DNA of 64,000 bases, taken from Lachnoclostridium sp. Marseille-P6806. GTDB lineage: Bacteria; Bacillota; Clostridia; Lachnospirales; Lachnospiraceae. Shown piece after piece: positions 17,563 through 26,034 of the stretch. The DNA lies in contig NZ_LR130583.1 of NCBI RefSeq assembly GCF_900625025.1, forward strand, positions 54,998 through 118,997, written 5' to 3'. Both the position numbers and the translations under genes were made by a program. The stretch's first letter is position 1; each line of letters opens with the position of its first letter. The notes under the pieces are model-generated. The model was not told the origin of the DNA. It saw nothing but the letters and a program-made list of their open reading frames with translations, and did not search any database.

Positions 17563-17685
17563 GCGTTTGAAAGCGTTACACGCCCGTCACCTTTATCTTG
17601 AATTTCTTAATAGGTGCATTTACTACTTTGATTAGAACATCATCTACTGCGTCCGTATACCTGCCTTCTGCCGGCAGACAGCGCG

Positions 17686-18543
17686 TCAGTCCTTGGGCTT
17701 CAGATAGAAATGCCCCCGCACCTCGGTTGTACGGATTGAGTTGATGAACGCATCCGGGTCCGTCTTGCGGAGAACGGGGATGATCCGGCCGGCGTCCTCG
17801 GCGGAGATGACGGAGTAGACCATATCCCGCTCGGCGTGCCCGTAGGAGCCCTCGCCGCGCAGTATCGTTGCTCCGTGCCGGCACACCTGGGAGATTTCGC
17901 GGCAGACCTCCTCGGGATGATTTGTGACAATGAACAGTGTCTGCTGCTGATATGTGCGGTACAGAAGATGCAGAACCTGCGTGGAGACATACTGATATAC
18001 GATGGAGTACAGCGCCCTGTCCCAGCCGAAGAGAAAGCCGGCGATGCCGATAATCACAACATTAAGAGCCAGAATAAAATTAAAGGAATCCACGCCCTTG
18101 CGCTGGGAGAGGAAGATGGAAATGAAGTCCAGCCCGCCGCTGGTGGCATCCACGGAGAGGCACAGCGCAATCGCTGCGCCGTTGATGATGCCCCCGAATA
18201 CGGCGATGAGGAGGGTATCGTAGGTGATCGCGTGTGCGGGGATGAGATCGACGAGAAAACCGTTCACCACGATAAAAACCAGAGAGAACAGCGTGAATTT
18301 TCTGCCGATATAGCGGAAGCCGATGTAGATCGGGATGGCATTTAATATGAAATTGATAAGGAAATAGGGGACGGCGATACCGCGCAGAGAGAGTACGCGC
18401 TGAATGAGAAGCGTCAGTCCGGTCACACCGCCGGGGAACAGATCTCCGGTCCGGACAAAGGTTTTGATATTCACGGCGATCACAAGGGCGGCAAACAGAA
18501 CGGCAAGAAGCCGTTTGCCATCTTTTACAGGCTCTAATTTCAT
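17686..18543 (-). CDS. YitT family membrane protein (DUF161 + DUF2179)
   Basis: The 285-residue protein has about five N-terminal membrane helices containing the family motifs GGVTGLTLLIQ and SVDATSGGLDFISIFLSQRKG. A soluble C-terminal DUF2179 domain follows, with GRGEGSYG-like RGEGSYGHAERDMVYSVIS. The family is widespread in Firmicutes and its transport role is not settled. ATG 18543 has GGGAGG five bases upstream; the upstream extension is antisense noise. It is divergent from the DeoR operon across a 299-bp region that contains the repeats and promoter listed below. Confidence 0.92.
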   Translation of the reverse strand: MKLEPVKDGKRLLAVLFAALVIAVNIKTFVRTGDLFPGGVTGLTLLIQRVLSLRGIAVPYFLINFILNAIPIYIGFRYIGRKFTLFSLVFIVVNGFLVDLIPAHAITYDTLLIAVFGGIINGAAIALCLSVDATSGGLDFISIFLSQRKGVDSFNFILALNVVIIGIAGFLFGWDRALYSIVYQYVSTQVLHLLYRTYQQQTLFIVTNHPEEVCREISQVCRHGATILRGEGSYGHAERDMVYSVISAEDAGRIIPVLRKTDPDAFINSIRTTEVRGHFYLKPKD

Positions 18544-18709
18544 GATTCCTCCCTGACAAAGCGCTTGGCGCAGGCTGCAAAGCCCGCGGGAACGATTCCG
18601 TATCGACGGCCCGGGGCTGTCCGGGTTTCGGAATCCGTATCCGCCGGACGGCACGCAGCCTCATGCCCTTTATTTTAACAGAGGCACTGCAAATGTGAAA
18701 GAAAACACG

Positions 18710-18739
18710 ATAAAACAATACAAAACAATCCAAAACAAT
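18710..18739 (+). repeat. Triple 10-bp direct repeat NNAAAACAAT, probable regulator-binding array
   Basis: Three abutting units, ATAAAACAAT, ACAAAACAAT and CCAAAACAAT, repeat every 10 bp, one helical turn. They end 11 bp before the -35 box of the downstream promoter. AT-rich direct repeats of this type are common DeoR/GlpR-family binding sites, and the next gene encodes such a protein. Confidence 0.7.
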
Positions 18740-18750
18740 AGGAGCTGCAA

Positions 18751-18779
18751 TTGACAATAATAATCCGGCATCCTACACT
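18751..18779 (+). promoter_or_regulatory. Promoter of the DeoR-transglutaminase-M28 operon
   Basis: A consensus TTGACA (18751-18756) and TACACT (18774-18779) are separated by 17 bases. The predicted start is near 18786, giving a 57-base leader before the DeoR gene. Confidence 0.8.
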
Positions 18780-18842
18780 TTATTCAGATGAGATGGGCGG
18801 GCGGCAGGGTTATGCAGACATGTAATGATATGAGGTAAAGCG

Positions 18843-19613
18843 ATGTTTACCAATGAGAGGCAAAACAGAATTGAAGAGCAGCTCCGGCGCGACGGAAAGG
18901 TTGTCGTCAAGGAGCTTTCGGAGCAGTTCGGCGTGACGGAGGACTGCATCCGCAAGGACCTCAAGCAGCTGGAGAACGGGGGCAGGCTCAAGAGGACCTA
19001 TGGCGGGGCGATCCTGTCTCAGGAATATCCGCTCGAGCGCGACGTAGTCAACCGGAAAGACTTTCATCTGGAGCAGAAGCGCAAGGTGGCGCAGAAAGCG
19101 TTTACCCTGCTTCGCGAGGGCGAGACGATTTTTCTCGACATTTCAACGACGAATATTGAGCTGGCAAAGCTCATCGCCGCCTCCGAGATGCGTCTCACCG
19201 CCGTCAGCAACATGATTGACATTCTTCAGATTCTCGCCATGAACCGCAATCTTTCGGTGATCGGGACCGGAGGGGTTATGAACCGGGGCGTGAACGGCTT
19301 TCTCGGCTCCTCCGCCATCGATGCGATCCGGCAGTACAGCTTCGAGAAAGCGTTCATGGGGTGCTGCGGCATCGACTTCACCGATGGCTCGTTCACGACG
19401 CTCGGCGTGGAGGACGGCCTGACCAAGCGGGCGGCCATCGAGTGTGCGCGCCATGAATTTGTCGTGATGGAGCGCGAAAAGTTTTATTTCAATGAAAATT
19501 ACCGATATGCGCACCTCGATGACATCGGCGGGATCATCACGGACGCCCTGCCGGACGGCGAAATATGCAGCACAATCGCGGGATATGGAGTGGAGCTGTA
19601 TTCCTACCAGTGA
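18843..19613 (+). CDS. DeoR/GlpR family transcriptional regulator
   Basis: The 256-residue protein has the N-terminal winged helix NRIEEQLRRDGKVVVKELSEQFGVTEDCIRKDL and the DeoR signature KRTYGGAI. A C-terminal DeoRC sensor follows, with GETIFLDISTTN and GTGGVMN, the phosphosugar-type pocket. GAGGTAAAG precedes the ATG. It is the first gene of an operon with a transglutaminase-like protein (14 bp downstream) and an M28 peptidase, so it probably regulates them through the AAAACAAT array. DeoR proteins usually sense a phosphorylated sugar, which is unexpected for peptide-processing genes. Confidence 0.92.
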   Translation: MFTNERQNRIEEQLRRDGKVVVKELSEQFGVTEDCIRKDLKQLENGGRLKRTYGGAILSQEYPLERDVVNRKDFHLEQKRKVAQKAFTLLREGETIFLDISTTNIELAKLIAASEMRLTAVSNMIDILQILAMNRNLSVIGTGGVMNRGVNGFLGSSAIDAIRQYSFEKAFMGCCGIDFTDGSFTTLGVEDGLTKRAAIECARHEFVVMEREKFYFNENYRYAHLDDIGGIITDALPDGEICSTIAGYGVELYSYQ

Positions 19614-19626
19614 AGTGAGGCAAATC

Positions 19627-22140
19627 ATGGAAAATTTTCTGATTCAGAGCAGGGACAGAATACAGCGGGAATTTGACAGGCTGTGCATGGAATTTCCCGT
19701 ACTGGCGGCTGCCTGCAAAGACCGGATCGCCGGGGAACCCGAGGCGTTGCAGAGAGCGATGCGCTACCTCTATGCATCCATGCCGCTTTCCGACGCGGTG
19801 ACATATCCTTATGAGACGTTTCGGGATTATGCGGTGTGGAGTCTGCATCTGTATGAAATGCGGGAGGATGTGCGGGCGCTGCCGGAGGAGATGTTTCTGC
19901 AGTATGTGCTGTTCTGCCGGGTGAATGAGGAAGAGCTTCTTCCCTGCCGGACAGAATTCGGGAGAGAGCTGGAGCGGACGATCGGCGCGGCCCGCGGCGT
20001 GCAGGCGGCGATCGATATCAATTACTGGTGCGCGGCGCAGGGGACGTACCGGAGTGATGACCGCAGAACGATTTCCGCGTTGTATTTCTTCCGGAGAGGC
20101 TACGGGCGCTGCGGAGAGGAATCGACGTTTGCGGTGCAGGCCATGCGGGCGTTCGGCATTCCCGCGCGGCAGGTCTATGTTCCGCGCTGGGCGCACTGCG
20201 AGGACAATCATGCGTGGATCGAGGTATTCGCGGATGGAAGATGGCATTTCACGGGAGCCTGCGAGCCGCTTGAGATCCTTGACCGGGGCTGGTTTACGGA
20301 GGCGTCGTCGCGGGCGATGTTGGTGCATTCCCGGTATTTCGGCCACGTGACGGAGCCCGTGGGGGAGGACATTGTCGGCGCGGAGGGAGTCGTGACGGTG
20401 CTGAACCAGTTGCACCGCTACGCGAAAACAGTGACGCTCCGGATCGGCGTTTTCCGGTCGGACGGAACGCCGGCTTCGGGGGCCGATGTCCGCGTTATGC
20501 TCCTCAACGAGGCGGAATATGTGGATGTGGCGAGACTGCGCTGCGATGAGAACGGGGAGGCGTTTTTTACGACCGGTCTAGGTTCATTGCGTCTTCGCGC
20601 GCTGTCGGACGGCGAGGAGGAGACGCTGCAGCTCGATGCCGGCCGGCCGGCGGCTCTTCCGGTGCGGCTGCGGCTGAAAAAAACGGAGCGTCCTCATCCT
20701 CAGACAGGGCGTTGGGAGCCCGTCGATTTTCGTGCCCCGGAGGCGGCGGAGATCAATCCGCAGAGGCCGACGGAGGAGGAAAAGCAAAGAGGACGGGAAC
20801 GTCTTGCCGTGGCAGCGGCGCAGCGTGAGGCGACAAGGAGCGGCTATGAGAATCCGGGACTTTCCGCTTTTCTGCGGAGAGAGGACGGGCAGAAAAATGC
20901 CGAAGAGGCCGGGCTTTGCAGGCTGCGGGGGGAGCTGCTTTCGCAGCTCTCGGAAAAGGACAGAACGGATGCGGACGGCGCGGTGCTTTCCTCGCACTTT
21001 GCGAATGCGCTGCCGTACCGGGAGGGGATGGAGCCGGGGCTGTTTTCCCGCTATGTGATGAATCCCCGGGTGGAATATGAGATTCTCCGGAGCTATCGGG
21101 AGGAAATCATTTCGGATATTCCGGCGTCCCGTCAGGAGGAGTACAGGAAAAATCCGGAGCGGCTCTGGCGCTGGATCCGTGAGAATATCCGCTCGTTCCC
21201 GAAGAGGGAGCGGGAGAGCGTCGTGACGCCGCCCGGGGCATGCTGGATGAGCAGAACGGGAAGCAATCTCTCAAAACGCATTCTTTTTGTGGCGGCCTGC
21301 CGAACGCTCGGCATACCGGCGAGGCTCCGCCCCATGGACGGCGCGTTGGAATACTGGGACGGCGGACGTTTTGTACCGGTGGAGGAGAATCGCAGACAGA
21401 CCGGACGGATCTGCTTTATCAGGCGGCCCGGCGAAACGCTCAGCTACGCGATGCAGTGGACGGCGGCGGAGCGAGTGGAGGAGGAATACCGGACGCTCCG
21501 GCTGGAGAAATTTGCCTTTGACGAAAAAAATATGCTGGAGATTCCGACGGTTCCCGGGGATTACCGCGTCATCACGGAAAACCGTCTGCCCAACGGCAAT
21601 ATTCTTGCGGCGGAGAGGTATTTTACGGTGATGGAGGGCGAAACGGTCCGGGCAGAGCTGGAGCTTCGCGAGGCGGCCGCCGAGGAGATGCTGGAGAGCG
21701 TTCCCCTGCCGGAGTTTTATCTGCATAGCTGCGATGGAGCCGGCGCCCTTCCCGGAAGCGGGCTCACAAAAGAAAAGGGGACGATCCTCTTCTGGCTTGA
21801 TGAGGGACGGGAGCCGACCGAGCATATTCTGGGCGAGCTGTATGAGCTGCGGGCGCGCTTTGCGGGCAGAGCGGGGCGGCTTTGCTTTGTCGTCCGGGGA
21901 GAGGCGTCGCTGGAAAATCCTCTTGTGCGCCGGGTTCGGGAGGCCCTGCCGGGGAGCCGTGTGTTTTTTGACTCGTTTGAAGAAAATGTACAGGTGCTCG
22001 CCCGGAAAATGTATGTGGATCCGGGGAGCCTGCCGCTTATCATCCTAACCGGAGGCCCGCTGGACGGCGCATATGCGAGTGCCGGCTACAATGTGGGGAC
22101 CGGGGAGATGCTGCTGAAGCTGCTGGCGGCGGTGGAATAA
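19627..22140 (+). CDS. Cytoplasmic transglutaminase-like multidomain protein
   Basis: The 837-residue protein carries a transglutaminase-like (papain-fold) core at about residues 130-215. Nucleophile Cys162 lies in GYGRCGEES and His195 in CEDNHAWIEV. Where most relatives have a catalytic Asp after the GxW strand, this one reads DGRWHFTGACEP, the variant of a known subfamily. A carboxypeptidase-regulatory-like beta domain follows (about 265-350). A second, degenerate transglutaminase-like segment lies near 533-565 (TGSNLSKRILFVAACRTLGIPAR), lacking the cysteine. The last 125 residues resemble a thioredoxin fold without CxxC. No signal peptide is seen, so it acts inside the cell, as a peptidase, amidase or crosslinker; the reaction is unknown. 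GTGAGG precedes ATG 19627. Confidence 0.82.
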   Translation: MENFLIQSRDRIQREFDRLCMEFPVLAAACKDRIAGEPEALQRAMRYLYASMPLSDAVTYPYETFRDYAVWSLHLYEMREDVRALPEEMFLQYVLFCRVNEEELLPCRTEFGRELERTIGAARGVQAAIDINYWCAAQGTYRSDDRRTISALYFFRRGYGRCGEESTFAVQAMRAFGIPARQVYVPRWAHCEDNHAWIEVFADGRWHFTGACEPLEILDRGWFTEASSRAMLVHSRYFGHVTEPVGEDIVGAEGVVTVLNQLHRYAKTVTLRIGVFRSDGTPASGADVRVMLLNEAEYVDVARLRCDENGEAFFTTGLGSLRLRALSDGEEETLQLDAGRPAALPVRLRLKKTERPHPQTGRWEPVDFRAPEAAEINPQRPTEEEKQRGRERLAVAAAQREATRSGYENPGLSAFLRREDGQKNAEEAGLCRLRGELLSQLSEKDRTDADGAVLSSHFANALPYREGMEPGLFSRYVMNPRVEYEILRSYREEIISDIPASRQEEYRKNPERLWRWIRENIRSFPKRERESVVTPPGACWMSRTGSNLSKRILFVAACRTLGIPARLRPMDGALEYWDGGRFVPVEENRRQTGRICFIRRPGETLSYAMQWTAAERVEEEYRTLRLEKFAFDEKNMLEIPTVPGDYRVITENRLPNGNILAAERYFTVMEGETVRAELELREAAAEEMLESVPLPEFYLHSCDGAGALPGSGLTKEKGTILFWLDEGREPTEHILGELYELRARFAGRAGRLCFVVRGEASLENPLVRRVREALPGSRVFFDSFEENVQVLARKMYVDPGSLPLIILTGGPLDGAYASAGYNVGTGEMLLKLLAAVE

Positions 22141-22222
22141 GCATAAGCAGCCTGTCAGGGGCAGGGGCGCGGGAGAGAAACGAGGACGCGCATCTGCTGT
22201 CACGGCGGAGGAGAGAAAAACC

Positions 22223-23503
22223 ATGTCATATGAAGAGCTGTGCGGCGCGCGGGCGCTTGATTTTGTGAAGCGCTATGCGGTTTCGCGCCCTGCCGGATCG
22301 CAGGAGGAAAAGGAAACGGCGGAAGCGATCTGCCGGAGGATCACGGAATACCGGGCGGAGGCGGTCTCGCAGGCTGCCGACGTTCTGAGCTATGCGGGGG
22401 AGCCGGAGACGGAGGGATTTTCCTTTTCGCAGACGGTTGTGCTGAGCGCGGCGCTCGAAGTGCCGTCGATGAGTGAAAAAGAGGGGGAGCGTATAATCCC
22501 TGCGGCCGGGTATCCGGGCTGCCGGCAGACATCCTCCCGCGTTTCCGGTGAACTGTTTTTTGTTGGAGACGGCGATGAGATTCGCCTGTCTGCGGCCCGT
22601 GACAGAATCGTTATGACGGGCTGCCTTGTGCGGCAGGAGCTGTACGGGCGTATCGAGCGGGCGGGGGCGGCCGCGTTTGTTTCGGTCTACGGCATGCCGA
22701 TTGACGGCGAAGAGGATGCGGCGCCGTGCGCTGTGCGTCTTCCGGCGCTGAAAAACTGCCGTATTCCCGGAATCGCTGTTCATTACCGTGAAGCGCTGCG
22801 TCTGCTGGAGGATGGTACAGGACCGGTTTGTGTCCGACTGGAGGAGACGGAGGAGAGGGCAGCGTCGGCCAATGTGGAGGCGCGGATCGGCGGAATGGAG
22901 GATGACGGTGAGGGAGAATTCCTTGCGCTCACCGCACATTACGACAGTGTGCCGCAGGGACCGGGGGCCTATGATAATCTGGCGGCGGTCTCGATTCTCC
23001 TTGAGCTGTATCGCTATTTTCTCCGGCACAGGCCCCGCAGATCGATCCGTTTTGTCTTTTTCGGCGCGGAGGAACCGGGGCTTCTCGGCAGCAGGCACTA
23101 TGTCTGTGCGCATGAGGAGGAGCTGAGACGCTGTCTTTTCGATATGAACATCGACCTTGCGGGGCAGCGGATCGGACAGGATGTCATCGGCGTCACGGCA
23201 GAGGCGGAGGCGGCGGAGCTCCTTTATAAGAAGCTGAAAGAGAAGGGAGTCGGCGTCATCATGAAGCACGCGGTCTGGTCCAGTGACTCCAATTCTTTTG
23301 CATGGAAAGGCGTGCCTGCAATGACATTGGATCGCGACGGCTTCGGGATGCACACGCGCCACGACGCCGCGGACCTGATCTCGGCGGAGGCGCTCCGCGA
23401 GCAGAGCGTGCTGATGGCGGTGCTGGCGGATTATCTTCTGAATGAGGAAATATTTCCCCTGCCGCGCACGATCCCGGAGGAAATGCAAAAAAAGCTTTCG
23501 TAG
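22223..23503 (+). CDS. M28 family zinc aminopeptidase with PA-like insert
   Basis: The 426-residue dizinc peptidase has all metal ligands visible: His239 (LTAHYDS), Asp251 (GAYDN), Glu283-Glu284 (FGAEEPG), Asp311 and His380 (HTRHD). Residues about 85-200 form a protease-associated-type insert. There is no signal peptide, which is unusual because most M28 enzymes are exported. It is expected to trim N-terminal residues from peptides in the cytoplasm. It follows the transglutaminase-like gene by 82 bp with GGAGGAG before the ATG and completes the operon. It may finish what the transglutaminase-like protein starts; this is inference. Confidence 0.9.
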   Translation: MSYEELCGARALDFVKRYAVSRPAGSQEEKETAEAICRRITEYRAEAVSQAADVLSYAGEPETEGFSFSQTVVLSAALEVPSMSEKEGERIIPAAGYPGCRQTSSRVSGELFFVGDGDEIRLSAARDRIVMTGCLVRQELYGRIERAGAAAFVSVYGMPIDGEEDAAPCAVRLPALKNCRIPGIAVHYREALRLLEDGTGPVCVRLEETEERAASANVEARIGGMEDDGEGEFLALTAHYDSVPQGPGAYDNLAAVSILLELYRYFLRHRPRRSIRFVFFGAEEPGLLGSRHYVCAHEEELRRCLFDMNIDLAGQRIGQDVIGVTAEAEAAELLYKKLKEKGVGVIMKHAVWSSDSNSFAWKGVPAMTLDRDGFGMHTRHDAADLISAEALREQSVLMAVLADYLLNEEIFPLPRTIPEEMQKKLS

Positions 23504-23580
23504 GGCGTACTGCGGAAGCCTGCAAATTCGGTTATAATAATTATCGACCAAAACAACTACCATAAGGAGAATTAACACCC

Positions 23581-23844
23581 ATGAGCATTATAACACCGGT
23601 CGATAAATTTTTACGTGGCGTATTGTCTGCCAGAGAATCCTTTATTGATGACCTGGATGAATTCCCTAAGTTCGAACAGGAGGTCCGGGACCTTAGTCAA
23701 TGCCTGGCGGCAGAGCTGATTTCTCTTACGCTCACGGAAATGGATGAGCTCATCCGGAGCAGCGGAGTCAGGAAGTGTATTTACCAGGTCCAGCGCAGAG
23801 ACAGTCGGTCACTTGGTCCTATGTCAAGCTTTCGGACAGATTAA
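23581..23844 (+). pseudogene. ISLre2 (UPF0236) transposase, N-terminal fragment
   Basis: About 80 residues remain, including ELIRSSGVRKCIYQVQRRDSRSL, the conserved start region of the UPF0236/ISLre2 transposase family, which is normally 450-500 residues. A good ribosome site (AAGGAGA) and start survive, but the frame runs into foreign sequence near 23820. It marks the left edge of the low-G+C block. Confidence 0.75.
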
Positions 23845-23862
23845 ACACAACTTTTTTCACCC

Positions 23863-24270
23863 TTATCCCGCCAGTCTCTGCTTGAGCTCAGACAACCGCT
23901 TCGAATATGCTGCTTCATATTCATCTGGAGACTGATATATACAATGACTATGAATTCGAAGCGTGTTATAAAACGTATTGATATATTCGAATACATAGCG
24001 ATATGCCTGATCAAAATTTTCGATTTTGAATCTGTTCAGCCATTCTCTCTTGATGTTGTTGTATGCGTCCAATGACGGACCCACAGGGCGCGGATCCCCA
24101 TCTCCCGCATATATTTTCCTGTAGTCCGTTCGCTAATCGGCTCCCCATTCTTATGAAGAACTGCCGCTATTTTTGGAGCGCCATAAATCTGATGTGACTG
24201 CTGATAAATTTCCTGAATTTTGCCTTTCATTTTGTCTTCCGTTTCTCTCGCTTTTTCTGTTTTCTTTGCT
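23863..24270 (-). pseudogene. IS3 family transposase (OrfB) with internal deletion
   Basis: Two pieces of one transposase remain in different frames. The N-terminal part (about 24076-24270) contains IYQQSHQIYGAPKIAAVLHK, the HTH_21 region. The C-terminal part (23863 to about 24075) contains LDAYNNIKREWLNRFKI and TLRIHSHCIYQSPDEYE, the end of the integrase core. The catalytic middle, with the first aspartates, is deleted at about 24076. The linker coding sequence at 24226-24270 recurs at about 51038-51082. Confidence 0.85.
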
Positions 24271-24522
24271 TTGTGACATGTATATATTATATTTCGTCTT
24301 TTCTGTTTCGTGTATTCGAAGCGGCAAAGAGTACAGGAGAGGCTACTGAGACGGTTTGGCAGCAGAACGGTGGCGGAATAGATATATGAGCCACATTCGC
24401 GTAGATTGCATACAAAGTGATGGCAAAGTAACCGAAAAAAGAGCATATAACGAGCGAAATTATATAAGACATACAATCACATATAGCAAAAAGCACAAAA
24501 AAGATTATTTATAGCTGAACTG

Positions 24523-24552
24523 TTGACACATATGACGGGATGGGGGTATATT
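24523..24552 (+). promoter_or_regulatory. Promoter of the isomerase/ADP-kinase/aldolase operon
   Basis: TTGACA at 24523-24528 and TATATT at 24547-24552 are 18 bases apart. The predicted start near 24559 lies immediately before the 32-bp palindrome, so a repressor bound there would block transcription. Confidence 0.75.
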
Positions 24553-24563
24553 CTGTGTAACAA

Positions 24564-24595
24564 AATTTCATATCGTAAAGTGACGAAATGAAATT
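24564..24595. promoter_or_regulatory. 32-bp palindromic operator, probable RpiR target
   Basis: AATTTCATATCGT and ACGAAATGAAATT are inverted copies (12 of 13 positions) around a 6-bp centre, placed right after the promoter. MurR/RpiR-family operators are commonly TGAAA/TTTCA inverted repeats, and an RpiR regulator is encoded in this operon. Confidence 0.7.
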
Positions 24596-24613
24596 ACATA
24601 AAAGGAGGGTTAT

Positions 24614-25966
24614 ATGAGAAGGAAAGGTTTTAAGAAAACAATGGCGATGGGGCTTGCAGGCATGATGACTGTAGGACTTGCAGCATGTGGAGGCGGCACA
24701 TCTGAGAGCGGATCCACACAGACAAGCGAGGCGGCGGCAGCCACAGAAGAAGCAGCCACAGAAGAAGCAGTTTCCACTGAGGCATCGAGTGATGTAACAC
24801 TGGAGTTCCAGCAGTGGTGGGGTGTTGAGCTTCCGGAAGGTGCTCTTGATGAGATTTGCAACGAGTTCACGAATCAGACAGGAATTAAGATCGAGACTCT
24901 TAGCAATCCGTACGCAGACACAAAGACGCAGATCGCAGCAGGTGCGGCAGCAGGCACGATGGCAGACGTTGTAGGTCTTGATGGCTCTTGGGTATACGAC
25001 TTTGCAAAACAGGGCGCTATTGCAAACCTGACAGAGCTGATGGGAAACGCCGGATATGATGACAGCCAGTTGTCAGACCAGATCAAGTTTGAGAGCAATA
25101 CGTACATGATTCCGGTTGTTAACTTCGCTTATCCTCTGTACGTAAACATGGACATATTAAAAGAGGCAGGCGTTTCTGAAATTCCGACAACATGGAGCGA
25201 GTTCCTAGATGCAGCACAGAAGATCACCGATAACACAGATGCAGCCGCATACTTCATTCCTCTTAATACGGAAGCTCCGAACGGTATCCAGAACCAGTTA
25301 TCTTCCTGGGTATGGGCATCCGGCGGAAACCTTCTTAAGGATGGACAGCCGAACCTTAGCGGAAACGACACTATTGCTGAGACAGTAGATCTGTTTAAGG
25401 AAATGTACGAGAAGGGGTATCTGTCTCCTGGTATCGAGGCATTAAAAGAGCAGGACATGGTAAATGAGTTTGAGAATGGCCGTCTGGCATTCATGGTAGA
25501 TGGTATTTCCCATCTTACTACCATCAAAACTGAGAGCTCTGACATCAACTTCGAGTTCAGTACTGTTCCTGTAAAGGATGGATACACCGGCCAGAGCGGC
25601 ATGGACGTTGCAAACTGGGGTATTGGGATTGCAGAAAACTGCGAGCACAAGGAAGAGGCATGGCAATTTGTAGAGTATCTTATGAGCCCTGAGGTTAATG
25701 CAAAGCTTGCACAGCTTGCAAACGCATTCCCTGGAAACAGCAAGGCAGAGCCTGATTATTCTTCGAACGATGCACTGTTCCAGAAGGCATATGATATTTT
25801 CCAGACCGGATACGCGATCAACGAGTTTACCGGCGCACCTACTTCTGAAGATCTTATGAGAAGCTTCAACGAGCAGTTCGTACTTTACATTGACGGCGAT
25901 GTAGATTCTGCTTCTTCGATGCTTGACGCAGTACAGGAAGCATGGATTCCTGCATTTAGCAAGTAA
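24614..25966 (+). CDS. Sugar ABC transporter substrate-binding lipoprotein
   Basis: The protein has 450 residues. A lipoprotein signal ends in lipobox LAACG, followed by a repetitive Ala/Glu/Thr linker (EAATEEAATEEAVSTEAS) and a family-1 sugar-binding core. It is the first gene of the low-G+C operon and should capture the pathway's sugar outside the membrane. AAAGGAGG precedes the ATG. Codon choice is more AT-rich than in the surrounding operons, which supports transfer. A strong hairpin follows the stop codon and may raise its mRNA level over the permeases. No ATPase gene is present in the operon. Confidence 0.92.
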   Translation: MRRKGFKKTMAMGLAGMMTVGLAACGGGTSESGSTQTSEAAAATEEAATEEAVSTEASSDVTLEFQQWWGVELPEGALDEICNEFTNQTGIKIETLSNPYADTKTQIAAGAAAGTMADVVGLDGSWVYDFAKQGAIANLTELMGNAGYDDSQLSDQIKFESNTYMIPVVNFAYPLYVNMDILKEAGVSEIPTTWSEFLDAAQKITDNTDAAAYFIPLNTEAPNGIQNQLSSWVWASGGNLLKDGQPNLSGNDTIAETVDLFKEMYEKGYLSPGIEALKEQDMVNEFENGRLAFMVDGISHLTTIKTESSDINFEFSTVPVKDGYTGQSGMDVANWGIGIAENCEHKEEAWQFVEYLMSPEVNAKLAQLANAFPGNSKAEPDYSSNDALFQKAYDIFQTGYAINEFTGAPTSEDLMRSFNEQFVLYIDGDVDSASSMLDAVQEAWIPAFSK

Positions 25967-25987
25967 TGATTTGAGTTGTCTTGATTG

Positions 25988-26014
25988 GCCAGGCCGCGCA
26001 TAGCGTGGCCTGGC
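25988..26014 (+). terminator. Intercistronic hairpin after the binding-protein gene
   Basis: GCCAGGCCGCGC (25988-25999) pairs with GCGTGGCCTGGC (26003-26014) with one G-T wobble and a 3-base loop. No T-tract follows. It is therefore more likely an mRNA-stabilising or partial-attenuation element between a highly needed binding protein and its permeases than a full terminator. Confidence 0.65.
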
Positions 26015-26034
26015 TTGCAAAAGGGGTAGGGGTT

